A stretch of 64,000 bases of DNA from UBA4615 sp964399635 (GTDB lineage: Bacteria > Pseudomonadota > Gammaproteobacteria > Burkholderiales > Burkholderiaceae_E). Under the pieces are notes generated by a model. The model was not told the origin of the DNA, did not search any database, and saw nothing but the letters and a program-made list of their open reading frames with translations. Shown here piece by piece: positions 52,419 to 62,230 of the stretch. Position 1 is the first letter of the stretch. Every line of letters starts with the position of its first letter. The stretch lies in NCBI GenBank assembly GCA_964399635.1, contig CAYNRU010000046.1, positions 19,855-83,854 of the forward strand. The letters run 5' to 3'. Both the position numbers and the translations under genes were made by a program.

Positions 52419-53354
52419 TCAGCTCCGGTGGCCGTCGCGGTGCGGGCCGAGGCACGCGAGGGCGAAGTCATGAAAGGGGGTGGGCAGGCCGTGGACGCGG
52501 CCGAGCCGCGCGACCGTGCCGCTCAAGCCGTCGAGCTCGAGCGGCCGGCCGGCGACCAGGTCGTGGTGCATCGAGGCGACCATGTCCGGCGGCAGCCCGC
52601 GCAGCATCGCCAGCGCCGCGGCCGCGTCGGTCCGATCGAGCGGCACGCCCTCGGCGCACGCGACCGCCAGCACCTCGTCGATCGAGGTGCGCGCCAGCGA
52701 CAGCAGCGCCTCGTCGCGATACACGACGCCCGCGGGGCTGCGCGTCAGGCAGGTCAGCGCGGCGTTGGTGGCGAGCGCGAGGAACTTGGTCCACTGCGGC
52801 CGCGCGATGTCCTCCACCAGATGCACCCGCAGCGGCGTCGGCATCGACGCGGCGGCCACCCGGGCGGCGAACCCGGCGAGCGTCGGATCGGTCGTCGCGC
52901 CGGGGCCGCCCAGCGTGATCGACGACATGTCCGACAGGTACTGCACGACGCCCGGCTCGGCCAGGCGCCCGGCGACCAGGGCCAGCCCGCCGACGCAGCG
53001 CGCGCGCGGCGCGCCCGCCAGGATCCGCCGCACGCCGTCGACCCCGTTCTGAAGGCTCGCCACCGCTGCGGCCGACTCGAGCGCGTCGCGCCACTGCACC
53101 GCCGACGGCTGCGCGTCGTAGAGCTTCACGCAGGACAGCACCAGGTCGGCGCCGCAGGCGTCGACCGGCCGGTCGGTCGCGCGGACGTCGGCCGCATGGA
53201 AACTGCCGCGCGGTCCGACGAGCCGGATGCCATGCGCCTCGATCGCCGCGCGCGTGGCGCCGCGCACCGCGAACAGGACGTCCAGCCCGCCCATCGACAG
53301 CAGCCCGCCGACGTAGCAGCCGACCGCGCCCGCGCCGAGCACGACGATCTTCAT
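52419..53354 (-). CDS. 2-dehydropantoate 2-reductase-like protein
   Basis: A 311-residue ketopantoate-reductase-family protein. The NADP-binding motif is VVLGAGAVGCYVGGLL at the N-terminus; LQNGVDG and the C-terminal PQWTKFLALATNAALTCLTRSP contain the conserved catalytic Lys and Asn; a later KxxN-like helix and EVLAVACAEGVPL follow. In panE the reaction is reduction of ketopantoate to pantoate for CoA. Here the coupled class II aldolase suggests a catabolic 2-hydroxyacid path instead, as many such paralogues are not PanE. Undecided. Confidence 0.88.
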   Translation of the reverse strand: MKIVVLGAGAVGCYVGGLLSMGGLDVLFAVRGATRAAIEAHGIRLVGPRGSFHAADVRATDRPVDACGADLVLSCVKLYDAQPSAVQWRDALESAAAVASLQNGVDGVRRILAGAPRARCVGGLALVAGRLAEPGVVQYLSDMSSITLGGPGATTDPTLAGFAARVAAASMPTPLRVHLVEDIARPQWTKFLALATNAALTCLTRSPAGVVYRDEALLSLARTSIDEVLAVACAEGVPLDRTDAAAALAMLRGLPPDMVASMHHDLVAGRPLELDGLSGTVARLGRVHGLPTPFHDFALACLGPHRDGHRS

Positions 53355-53636
53355 GGCGCGGCCGGACGGGGCCGGGTCGCAGCGGGCGAGTGCAGGCGGG
53401 TCATCCCGGCATCTTGCCCAAATGCGCTCGCGCGCGGGCGACATCGCGCGCGTGCCCGGGTCCGTCGCGCGGGTTTGCCGTAGTGCCGGCCGGAGCGCCG
53501 GGGCGGCAAGCGCAGCGCGATGCAGCGCCCGATGCCACGCGGCCCGGAACCGCGCCGCGCCCTGCGCGGAAAATGGCTGGCCCCGGCGTTCGGGCGAGGC
53601 GATGATGCGGGCAACCGAACCGGGAAGAACCAGACC

Positions 53637-54971
53637 ATGACCCCCACCACCCCGGGCAAGCAGGCCCGCCGGATCACCGCGGCGCAGGCCGCGGCCCTCG
53701 TGCCTTCGGGCAGCTGGATCGAGTACGCCAGCGCGCTCGTCCAGCCGGACGTGTTCGACCGGGCGCTCGCCGCGCGCGCGGCCGAGCTGCACGACGTGAA
53801 GATCCGGGGCTGCCTGACGATGCGCCCGCGAGCGGTGCTCGAAACCGACCCGCTGCGCGAGCACTTCCACTGGTACAGCTGGCACCACGGCGGGTACGAC
53901 CGGCGCAAGTCCGACGCCGGCCTCGCGCACTACATCCCCTGCAACCTCGGCGAGATTCCCGACTACTACCGCCGCTTCATCGATCCGCCCGAGGTCGCGG
54001 TGCTCAAGGCCTGCCCGATGGACGCGCACGGCTTCTTCAACCTCAGCGCCGCCAACCTCTGGCACCGTGCCATCGCGTCGCGCGCGAAGATCGTGATCGT
54101 CGAGGTCACCGAGGGCCTGCCCTACCTGCACGGCGACGAGAGCGGCATCCACGTGAGCGAGGTGGACTACGTGATCGAGGGCGACCACAGCCCCGCATCC
54201 GAGCTGCCCAACCCGGCGCCGACCGAGGCCGACCGGGCGGTGGCCCGGCTGATCGCCTCCGAGGTCGAGGACGGCGCCTGCCTGCAGGTGGGCATCGGCG
54301 CGATGCCCAATGCGGTCTGCTCGCTGCTGCTCGAGAGCGGCGTGCGCGACCTCGGCATCCACACCGAGATGATGACCGACGGCATCGTCGACCTCTACCG
54401 GGCCGGCATCGTCACCGGGGCGGCCAAGCAGGTGGATCGCGGCAGGATGGTGTGCAGCTTCGGCCTGGGCTCGAGCGCGATGTACGCCGCCATCGACCGC
54501 AATCCGGACGTGATGTCCTGCCCGGTGGACCGCACCAACCTGCCCCACCTCATCGCCCAGAACGATCGCGTCGTGGCGATCAACAACACCACGCAGATGG
54601 ACCTGCAGGGCCAGGCGGCGAGCGAGTCCGACGGGCATCGCCACATCAGCGGCACCGGCGGCCAGCTGCAGTTCGTGCGCGGCGCCTACGCGTCCCGGGG
54701 CGGCAAGTCCTTCGTGTGCCTGTCGTCCACCTACGAGCGACACGGCGTGCGCAAGAGCCGCATCGTGCTGAACCTGTCGCCGGGCAATGTGGTCACCGCA
54801 CCGCGCAGCGACATGATGTACGTGGTGACCGAGTTCGGCATGGTCAACCTCAAGGGCAAGTCGGTGCCCGAGCGCGCCCGCGCGATGATCTCGCTCGCCC
54901 ACCCCGACTTCCGCGAGGACCTGTCGCGGCAGGCCCGCGAGCACGGGCTGATCCCGAAGGGCTTCGCCTGA
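53637..54971 (+). CDS. Acetyl-CoA hydrolase/CoA transferase family protein
   Basis: A 444-residue class I CoA-transferase of the Cat1/4-hydroxybutyrate CoA-transferase group. Segments: GSWIEYASALVQPDVFDRAL, EGLPYLHGDESGIHVSEVDYVIEGD, LQVGIGAMPNAVCSLLLE, HTEMMTDGIVDLY and INNTTQMDLQGQAASE. It moves CoA between a short-chain acyl-CoA and another acid, or hydrolyses acetyl-CoA. It is divergent from the ketopantoate-reductase-like gene across 282 bases with nothing else recognised. The start ATG at 53637 follows GGGAAGAAC. Confidence 0.92.
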   Translation: MTPTTPGKQARRITAAQAAALVPSGSWIEYASALVQPDVFDRALAARAAELHDVKIRGCLTMRPRAVLETDPLREHFHWYSWHHGGYDRRKSDAGLAHYIPCNLGEIPDYYRRFIDPPEVAVLKACPMDAHGFFNLSAANLWHRAIASRAKIVIVEVTEGLPYLHGDESGIHVSEVDYVIEGDHSPASELPNPAPTEADRAVARLIASEVEDGACLQVGIGAMPNAVCSLLLESGVRDLGIHTEMMTDGIVDLYRAGIVTGAAKQVDRGRMVCSFGLGSSAMYAAIDRNPDVMSCPVDRTNLPHLIAQNDRVVAINNTTQMDLQGQAASESDGHRHISGTGGQLQFVRGAYASRGGKSFVCLSSTYERHGVRKSRIVLNLSPGNVVTAPRSDMMYVVTEFGMVNLKGKSVPERARAMISLAHPDFREDLSRQAREHGLIPKGFA

Positions 54972-55041
54972 CGGACACCGGACAGGGGGAGCCGACCCTC
55001 GGCCTGCATTACATGCGCGGGGGTCGTCGACTGGGATTAGG

Positions 55042-55118
55042 TGGGGTGGCTGACGGGACTCGAACCCGCGACAACTGGAATCACAATCCAGGACTCTACC
55101 AACTGAGCTACAGCCACC
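55042..55118 (-). tRNA. tRNA-His (anticodon GTG)
   Basis: The minus strand folds as a 77-base tRNA: acceptor arms pair GTGGCTG with CAGCCAC, the extra 5' G typical of tRNA-His is present at 55118, the anticodon loop reads TTGTGAT around GTG, the T-loop is GTTCGAGTC, and CCA is encoded. It is the last of three tRNAs on this strand. Confidence 0.97.
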
Positions 55119-55157
55119 ACCGTGACCACCGCAGCCATGGGCTGCGGCGAGCGAACC

Positions 55158-55234
55158 TGGCCTGCCCGACAGGACTCGAACCTGTGACCCTCGGCTTAGA
55201 AGGCCGATGCTCTATCCAGCTGAGCTACGGGCAG
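55158..55234 (-). tRNA. tRNA-Arg (anticodon TCT)
   Basis: A 77-base cloverleaf: acceptor CTGCCCG pairs with CGGGCAG, anticodon loop CTTCTAA around TCT, T-loop TTCGAGT, discriminator G and encoded CCA. It reads AGA/AGG codons, rare in this GC-rich DNA. It lies 39 bases upstream of tRNA-His, so the two are probably one transcript. Confidence 0.97.
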
Positions 55235-55344
55235 AGCGAATCGTCGGGAGGACTTGATGCCGATCCGGCGACGGATCGCCGATACCGGCAGTCTAGCGCA
55301 TTTGGCCGACATGGCGCCCGGGACGGGCGCCGGGAGCCTCATGC

Positions 55345-55372
55345 AAAAAAGGGCCGGCTCCTCGTGAGAGCC
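55345..55372 (-). terminator. Intrinsic terminator downstream of tRNA-Pro
   Basis: On the minus strand a GGCTC/GAGCC stem (55368-55372 with 55356-55360, 7-base loop) is followed by GGCCC and then six T residues (A-run 55345-55350 on the plus strand). It separates tRNA-Pro from tRNA-Arg, so tRNA-Pro has its own transcript. Confidence 0.75.
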
Positions 55373-55397
55373 AACCCTCGCCTGCTTCGCTGTCTTC

Positions 55398-55474
55398 TGG
55401 TCGGGGCGAGAAGATTCGAACTTCCGACCCCCTGATCCCAAATCAGGTGCGCTACCAGGCTGCGCTACGCCCCG
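55398..55474 (-). tRNA. tRNA-Pro (anticodon TGG)
   Basis: A 77-base tRNA on the minus strand: acceptor CGGGGCG pairs with CGCCCCG, D-arm AGCGCAGCCTGGTAGCGC, anticodon loop TTTGGGA around TGG, T-loop GTTCGAATC, discriminator A and encoded CCA. It follows glmM on the same strand with its own promoter-like element. Confidence 0.97.
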
Positions 55475-55484
55475 CAATTCTTGG

Positions 55485-55490
55485 ATTGTA
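55485..55490 (-). promoter_or_regulatory. -10 element for tRNA-Pro
   Basis: TACAAT on the minus strand ends 10 bases before the tRNA-Pro 5' end, a good match to the sigma-70 -10 consensus in very GC-rich DNA. No clear TTGACA-like -35 is seen 16-18 bases upstream, so strength is uncertain. Confidence 0.5.
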
Positions 55491-55529
55491 GCCGATTCGC
55501 GAGCCCGCCACGACCGCCGCGGCCTGGGC

Positions 55530-56861
55530 TCAGGAGGCGATCGTGCCGGCGATACGGCCCGCGAGCCGCTCGGCGATCGCATCGCTCGGCGCTTCGACCA
55601 TCACGCGCAGCAGCGGCTCGGTGCCGGAGGGACGGATCAGGATCCGGCCGTCGCGTCCGAGCTCGGCCTCGGCCTGCTCCCAGGCCTTCCTGAAGCCCGC
55701 GTGGCCTTCCCAGTCGAAGCCCTTGGGGATCTTCACGTTGACGAGTTTCTGCGGGAAGAGCGTCAGCTCGGCGGTCAGCTGTGCGAGCGACTGACCACTG
55801 CGCTTGATCGCGGTGAGCACCTGCAGCGCGCTGATGGTGCCGTCGCCGGTGGTGTGGCAGTCGAGGCACAGCAGGTGGCCGGAGCTCTCCCCGCCGTAGA
55901 GCCAGCCACGCTGCTGCATCGTCTCGAGCACGTAGCGGTCACCGACCTTGGCGCGCGCAAAGCCCACCCCGAGCCGCTCGAAGGCCTGCTCCAGCCCGAA
56001 ATTGGACATCAGCGTACCGACCGCGCCCTCGACGTGCTTCTGGCGCGCACGGTCCCTGACGATCAGGTAGAGCAGTTCGTCGCCGTTGTAGAGCCGGCCG
56101 GCGGCGTCGCACATCAGCAGCCGATCGGCGTCGCCGTCGAGCGCGATGCCGAGGTCGGCCCGGTGCTCGAGCACCGCCTTGCAGAGCGTCTCGGGATGCG
56201 TCGCCCCGACCCCGTCGTTGATGTTCAGGCCGTTGGGCGAGGTGCCCACCTGGACCACGTCGGCGCCCAGCTCGTGGAACACGTGCGGTGCGGTCTGGTA
56301 GGCGGCGCCGTGGGCGCAGTCGACCACCAGCTTCAGGCCGCGCAGGTCGAGGTCGGAGGGGAAGGTGCTCTTGCAGAACTCGATGTAGCGACCGGCGGCG
56401 TCCTCGATCCGCTTGGCGCGACCCAGGCGTTCGGAGCGCACGCAGCCCATCGGCTCCTCGAGCGCCGACTCGATGCGCTCCTCGGTCTCGTCGGGCAGCT
56501 TGTTGCCGTCGGCCGAGAAGAACTTGATGCCGTTGTCGTCGTACGGATTGTGGGAGGCGCTGATCACCACGCCGGCCGACAGGCGAAGCGCCCGCGTCAG
56601 GTAGGCCACGGCGGGCGTGGGCAGGGGCCCGGACAGCATCACGTCGACGCCAGCGGCCGAGAAGCCCGCCTCCAGCGCCGCCTCCAGCAGGTAGCCGGAG
56701 ATGCGGGTGTCCTTGCCGATCAGTACCGCCGGACGCGTGCCGGTGCGCTGCGCGAGCACGCGGCCCGCGGCGTAGCCGAGCCGCATCACGAACTCGGGCG
56801 TGATCGGCGGCTCGCCGACGCGACCGCGCACGCCGTCCGTTCCGAAGTACCTGCGTGCCAT
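55530..56861 (-). CDS. glmM: Phosphoglucosamine mutase
   Basis: A 443-residue enzyme that converts glucosamine-6-phosphate to glucosamine-1-phosphate for peptidoglycan and LPS. The phospho-serine loop is VISASHNPYDDNGIK (Ser near 103), the metal loop DGDADRLLM, the sugar-specific loop GGESSGHL, and the phosphate-binding loop RPSGTEPLLRV. The N-terminus RRYFGTDGVRG is the family start. It starts 4 bases after the folP stop on the same strand, as is usual in beta- and gammaproteobacteria. Confidence 0.99.
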   Translation of the reverse strand: MARRYFGTDGVRGRVGEPPITPEFVMRLGYAAGRVLAQRTGTRPAVLIGKDTRISGYLLEAALEAGFSAAGVDVMLSGPLPTPAVAYLTRALRLSAGVVISASHNPYDDNGIKFFSADGNKLPDETEERIESALEEPMGCVRSERLGRAKRIEDAAGRYIEFCKSTFPSDLDLRGLKLVVDCAHGAAYQTAPHVFHELGADVVQVGTSPNGLNINDGVGATHPETLCKAVLEHRADLGIALDGDADRLLMCDAAGRLYNGDELLYLIVRDRARQKHVEGAVGTLMSNFGLEQAFERLGVGFARAKVGDRYVLETMQQRGWLYGGESSGHLLCLDCHTTGDGTISALQVLTAIKRSGQSLAQLTAELTLFPQKLVNVKIPKGFDWEGHAGFRKAWEQAEAELGRDGRILIRPSGTEPLLRVMVEAPSDAIAERLAGRIAGTIAS

Positions 56862-56865
56862 CGGT

Positions 56866-57738
56866 TCACTCCTTCCGTATGGTGTCGGCGGACCTCGCCG
56901 CCTCGATCGCACCCCAGACCGCCAGCGCGTCGCGGGTCGCGGCCACGTCGTGCACGCGCACGATCCGGGCCCCCCCCGCCACCGCCGCCAGCATCGCGGC
57001 GAGGCTGCCCGGCAGCCGCTGGCCGACCTCGCGGCCGGTCAGCGCGCCGACCATCGACTTGCGCGACACGCCCACCAGCACCGGCAGCCCGCTCGCCGCA
57101 AGCGCCGGCAGCCGCGCGATCAGCGCGAGGTTGTGCTCGAGGGTCTTGCCGAAGCCGATGCCCGGGTCGACCACGATCCGCGAACGGTCGATACCGGCAT
57201 GCTGCAGCGCCTCGACCCGCGCGGCAAGCCAGTCGCGGACCTCCACGACGACGTCCCGATAGACGGGGGCCTGCTGCATCGTCAACGGGTCGCCCAGCAT
57301 GTGCATCACGCAACAGCCCGCCTGGCTGGCACGTACGGCGTCTACGGCCGCCGGCGTCGCGAAGCCCGATACGTCGTTGATCATGTCGGCACCGTGCGCG
57401 AGCACGACCCGCATCACCTCGGGCTTGCGGGTGTCGATGGACAGGGGCCGGCCGCAGTCGGACAGCGCGCGCATCACCGGCAGCAGGCGCTGCAGCTCGA
57501 TCTCGGGCGGCACCGGCGGCGCGCCGGGGCGGGTCGACTCGGCGCCGAAGTCCAGCAGGTCGGCGCCCTCGTCGATCAGCCTGATCGCCTGCGCCACGGC
57601 GGCTGCCGGATCCAGCCAGCGCCCGCCGTCGGAGAAGGAGTCGGTGGTGAGGTTGACGACGCCCATCACCAGCGGCCGGCCGGGCGTGAACGCGTAGCGT
57701 CCGCAGCGAAACAGGTCGGGGGCAGGCGAGGCGGTCAA
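56866..57738 (-). CDS. folP: Dihydropteroate synthase
   Basis: A 290-residue TIM-barrel enzyme that joins p-aminobenzoate to the pterin pyrophosphate in folate synthesis; it is the sulfonamide target. Motifs: MGVVNLTTDSFSDGG, DFGAESTRPGA, PLSIDTRKPEV, MINDVSGF, DPGIGFGKTLEHN, GVSRKSMVG and RVHDV. The start is taken as TTG at 57738, giving 24 residues before MGVVN, close to E. coli FolP; no ATG lies in a better place and the ribosome-binding site is weak. It lies between ftsH and glmM on the same strand. Confidence 0.96.
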   Translation of the reverse strand: MTASPAPDLFRCGRYAFTPGRPLVMGVVNLTTDSFSDGGRWLDPAAAVAQAIRLIDEGADLLDFGAESTRPGAPPVPPEIELQRLLPVMRALSDCGRPLSIDTRKPEVMRVVLAHGADMINDVSGFATPAAVDAVRASQAGCCVMHMLGDPLTMQQAPVYRDVVVEVRDWLAARVEALQHAGIDRSRIVVDPGIGFGKTLEHNLALIARLPALAASGLPVLVGVSRKSMVGALTGREVGQRLPGSLAAMLAAVAGGARIVRVHDVAATRDALAVWGAIEAARSADTIRKE

Positions 57739-57790
57739 CGCAGGGCGCCGGCGGGGACGGCAAGGGCCATCAGAGGCAGTGAGAAAACGA

Positions 57791-57822
57791 ACGGGGCCGG
57801 CGGTATGCGCCGCCGGCCCCGT
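57791..57822 (-). terminator. Terminator after ftsH
   Basis: A perfect 13-base-pair inverted repeat (57791-57803 with 57810-57822) around a six-base loop. On the minus strand it starts 20 bases after the ftsH stop and is followed by GTTCGTTTTC, a partial T-run. It lies between ftsH and folP, so folP-glmM may be transcribed partly by read-through or from its own promoter. Confidence 0.7.
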
Positions 57823-57841
57823 CGTGCGAACCCGTTCGGCC

Positions 57842-59749
<1,908 letters not shown>

Positions 59750-59839
59750 TGAACCACTCCTTCGCGGCCCGGCAGGCGCCAGGCCAGATAGACAGATTCT
59801 ACGCCCATTCGGACACCCGGACCGACCGGCCGTCCATCG

Positions 59840-60508
59840 TCAAGCCCCGGATGACGACGGGGTTTCCGGGGGGCTGCGCTTGAGCCCGCGGCCGAGCAGG
59901 TAGGTCTCGGCCGATTTGTCGCGCGAGGCCTTTGGCTTGCGCGGCGCCACGGTCACGAAGGCCTTCTTGAACGACTCCACGATCTGGCTGTAGCCGCTGC
60001 CATGGAAGCACTTGATCAGCAGCGCGCCGCCCGGTTGCAGGTGCCGGACCGAGAACTCCAGCGCCAGCTCCGCCAGGTGCCCCATCCGGGCGGCGTCGGC
60101 CAGCCCCACGCCGGAGAGGTTGGGGGCGAGGTCCGAAAGGACAAGGTCCACCCGGGCTGCGCCCAGCATCGACTCCAGCTGCGCGAGCACCGTGTCCTCC
60201 CGGAAGTCGCCCTGCAGGAAGTCGACCCGGTCGATCGGCTCCATGGGGAGGATGTCGATCGCGAGGATCCTGCCGTCCACCGTGCCGCCCGGACCCGCCA
60301 GCTTCTCGCGCAGCACCTGCGACCAGGCGCCGGGCGCCGAACCCAGGTCGACGACCGTCATGCCCCGCCGGATCAGAGTGTCCTGCTCGTCGATCTCGAG
60401 CAGCTTGAACGCGGCCCGCGACCGGTAGTGACGCTGCTGTGCGAGCTTCACGTACGGATCGTTGATGTGCGCGTGTATCCACGACTTGTTGGACCGATTC
60501 TTCGCCAT
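59840..60508 (-). CDS. rlmE: 23S rRNA U2552 2'-O-methyltransferase RlmE (FtsJ)
   Basis: A 222-residue SAM-dependent RNA methyltransferase acting on the large ribosomal subunit. SAM motif VDLGSAPGAWSQV; acidic motif VLSDLAPNLSG; catalytic Lys in LLIKCFHGSG; N-terminal RSNKSWIHAHINDPYVKLAQQRHYRSRAAFKL. It lies upstream of ftsH, same strand, and is divergent from yhbY with only 25 bases between starts, so promoters overlap. The order rlmE-ftsH matches E. coli. Confidence 0.98.
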   Translation of the reverse strand: MAKNRSNKSWIHAHINDPYVKLAQQRHYRSRAAFKLLEIDEQDTLIRRGMTVVDLGSAPGAWSQVLREKLAGPGGTVDGRILAIDILPMEPIDRVDFLQGDFREDTVLAQLESMLGAARVDLVLSDLAPNLSGVGLADAARMGHLAELALEFSVRHLQPGGALLIKCFHGSGYSQIVESFKKAFVTVAPRKPKASRDKSAETYLLGRGLKRSPPETPSSSGA

Positions 60509-60521
60509 TCGAGTGCTGGAC

Positions 60522-60527
60522 TACAAT
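60522..60527 (+). promoter_or_regulatory. -10 element upstream of yhbY
   Basis: TACAAT lies with its last base 7 bases before the ATG at 60534. If it is used, transcription would start at or very near the A of the start codon, giving a leaderless message. There is no clear -35 at the expected distance, and no ribosome-binding site is seen before the ATG, which agrees with a leaderless transcript but does not prove it. Confidence 0.45.
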
Positions 60528-60533
60528 TCCACC

Positions 60534-61679
60534 ATGTCAGAACCCCTTTCAGAAGACCGCGACGCGGCCCTCCCCCCTGCTCTGTCGTCCGCCGAGCGGC
60601 GCGCCTTGCGCGCCAAGGCACACGATCTCGATCCGCTGGTCCGGATTGGCGACGCGGGCCTCTCCGACGCGGTGCTCGCCGAGACCGACCGGGCGCTGAC
60701 CGCGCATGGCCTCGTCAAGGTACGCGTGTTCGGCGACGACCGCGACGCGCGCGAGCGGATCGGGGCCACCCTGGTGGAGCGGCTGGGCTGCGCGCTGGTG
60801 CAGTCGATCGGCAAGCTGCTGGTGATCTGGCGGCGCCAGCCCGAGCCCGCGGAGCCCGCCCGCGCCCCGATCCGGCGCCGCGTGGCCGCGGTGCCCAAGA
60901 AGCTCGCCGCGCTCGGCAAGCCGGCGCCCAAGCGCCGCACCCGGCCGGGGGTCCCGCACATCGACCCGGACACGCCCCCGGTACGGCGCAAGCCGATCGC
61001 CCCGGCCTCGTTCCCGGTCGGCCCGGGCTCGCGCACCGCCCGCGGCGCCTTCGATGGGTCGGCCAGGCCGCGCGCCGCGCGCCCGGCCGAGGGCTCGGGG
61101 CGCATCACGCGCTCGCCCGCGCCGCTCAGCGGCCCGGTCGGCCGCGGCACGGGTGCGGCCAGCAAGACCTCGGGCGCCGTCAACCGCTCGATCGGGCCGG
61201 CTGGCCGCGCGCCCGCCGGGGCGCCGTCCCGTCCCGCCGGGGGGCTATCTCGTCCCGGCGGGGCGCCGTCTCGTCCCGCCGGGGCCTCATCACGTTCGGC
61301 CGGCGCGCCCGCCCGCGGCGCCGGCGCTTCTTCCAGGGCAGCCGGCGGCGCAGCCCGCGGCACCGGCGCCCCGCCGCGCCCGATCGGCGCGACCCCGCGC
61401 GGCAGCGCCACACCCTCGCGCGGCCCGGGTGCGCCGTCGCGCAGCGGCGCCAGCCGCGGCCCGGGCGCCCCACTGCGCGGCGCAGCCTCAGGCTCGGCAC
61501 GCGGCACCGGCGCTCGCACGGCCGGTGCGCCGCCCGCGCGTGGCGCCACCGGCACACGCGCGCCGTCGCCGGCCCGCCCGCCCGCGTCCGGCGCCCGCCG
61601 GGGTCCGAGCACCGCCACGCCGGCTACAGGTACCGGACGTCCAGGACCTCGTACTCGCGGAGGCCGCCGGGGGCCTTGA
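60534..61679 (+). CDS. yhbY: YhbY-like CRM-domain RNA-binding protein with long repetitive tail
   Basis: A 381-residue protein. Residues about 15-105 are the CRM/YhbY domain that associates with pre-50S ribosomes (LSSAERRALRAKAHDLDPLVRIGDAGL, then LVKVRVFGDDRDARERIGATL). The remaining about 270 residues are a low-complexity Ala/Gly/Pro/Ser/Arg tail with degenerate repeats such as GAPSRPAG; normal YhbY is only about 97 residues. The last 56 bases overlap the 3' end of greA on the opposite strand. The tail is in a continuous frame with strong codon pattern, so it is likely translated, but it could also be a composition-driven extension. Confidence 0.8.
   Translation: MSEPLSEDRDAALPPALSSAERRALRAKAHDLDPLVRIGDAGLSDAVLAETDRALTAHGLVKVRVFGDDRDARERIGATLVERLGCALVQSIGKLLVIWRRQPEPAEPARAPIRRRVAAVPKKLAALGKPAPKRRTRPGVPHIDPDTPPVRRKPIAPASFPVGPGSRTARGAFDGSARPRAARPAEGSGRITRSPAPLSGPVGRGTGAASKTSGAVNRSIGPAGRAPAGAPSRPAGGLSRPGGAPSRPAGASSRSAGAPARGAGASSRAAGGAARGTGAPPRPIGATPRGSATPSRGPGAPSRSGASRGPGAPLRGAASGSARGTGARTAGAPPARGATGTRAPSPARPPASGARRGPSTATPATGTGRPGPRTRGGRRGP
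61200..61560 (+). repeat. Degenerate tandem repeats in yhbY tail
   Basis: The tail DNA contains imperfect repeats of roughly 24 bases, clearest at 61222-61295, where variants of GGGGCGCCGTCTCGTCCCGC recur. They encode GAPSRPAG-like octads (GAPSRPAGG, LSRPGGAPS, RPAGASSRSAGAP). This kind of array may change in copy number between strains. Confidence 0.7.
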
Positions 61680-62100
61680 CGACCGCGATGTCGCCGACGA
61701 CCCGCCCGATCAGCGCGCGCGAGATCGGGCTCGAGACCGAGATCTTGCCTTCCTTGATATCGGCCTCGTCGTCGCCGACGATCTGGTAGGTCACCTTCTC
61801 GCCGGCCTCGAGGTCCTCGAGGTCGACGGTCGCCCCGAACACCACGCGGCCGTCGGCGTCGAGCGTGGCAGGGTCGATGACCTGGGCCGCGGCGAGCTTG
61901 GACTCGACCTGGGCGATCCGGCCCTCGATGAAGCTCTGCTTCTCCTTGGCCGCCTCGTACTCGGCGTTCTCCGACAGGTCACCCTGGGCGCGCGCCTCGG
62001 AGATGGCGTTGATGACCGCCGGCCGCTCCACCGCCTTCAGGCGCTGGAGTTCGTCCTTGAGCCGCTGCGCGCCGCGCACCGTCAACGGGATCGTGCTCAC
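61624..62100 (-). CDS. greA: Transcription elongation factor GreA
   Basis: A 158-residue factor that rescues backtracked RNA polymerase. The N-terminal coiled coil carries the tip DLSENAEYEAAKE with its acidic residues; the C-terminal FKBP-like domain includes YQIVGDDEADIKEGKISVSSPISRALIG. The start is GTG at 62100, with AGGAG six bases upstream. The T-run of an intrinsic terminator lies directly before this ribosome-binding site. It follows carB on the same strand. Confidence 0.99.
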   Translation of the reverse strand: MSTIPLTVRGAQRLKDELQRLKAVERPAVINAISEARAQGDLSENAEYEAAKEKQSFIEGRIAQVESKLAAAQVIDPATLDADGRVVFGATVDLEDLEAGEKVTYQIVGDDEADIKEGKISVSSPISRALIGRVVGDIAVVKAPGGLREYEVLDVRYL

Positions 62101-62111
62101 ATCGTGCTCCT

Positions 62112-62147
62112 AAAAAAAAACGCGCCCGGGACGAAGCATCCAGGGCG
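62112..62147 (-). terminator. Intrinsic terminator at the greA leader
   Basis: On the minus strand CGCCC pairs with GGGCG (62143-62147 with 62123-62127), an A/G mismatch follows, then TCC pairs with GGA around a seven-base loop, and a run of nine T residues follows (A-run 62112-62120 on the plus strand). The greA ribosome-binding site AGGAG starts immediately after the T-run. It ends carB transcripts and may also act as an attenuator for greA. Confidence 0.75.
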
Positions 62148-62230
62148 ACAACATATCGATCTTAGCACCGGGGCCGCCCGCGGCGGACCCCGACCCCGGG
62201 CGCGAGCGGCGGGACGCCCCGCCGCCCCGC

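Noticed and set aside
57735..57778. Short ATG-led frame (11 codons) just before folP as a leader peptide
   Set aside because: No ribosome-binding site and no regulatory codons or attenuator structure; likely chance.
60521..61618. 365-codon minus-strand frame antisense to the yhbY tail
   Set aside because: Mirror of the repetitive tail DNA; the CRM domain on the plus strand and its codon pattern favour the plus strand.
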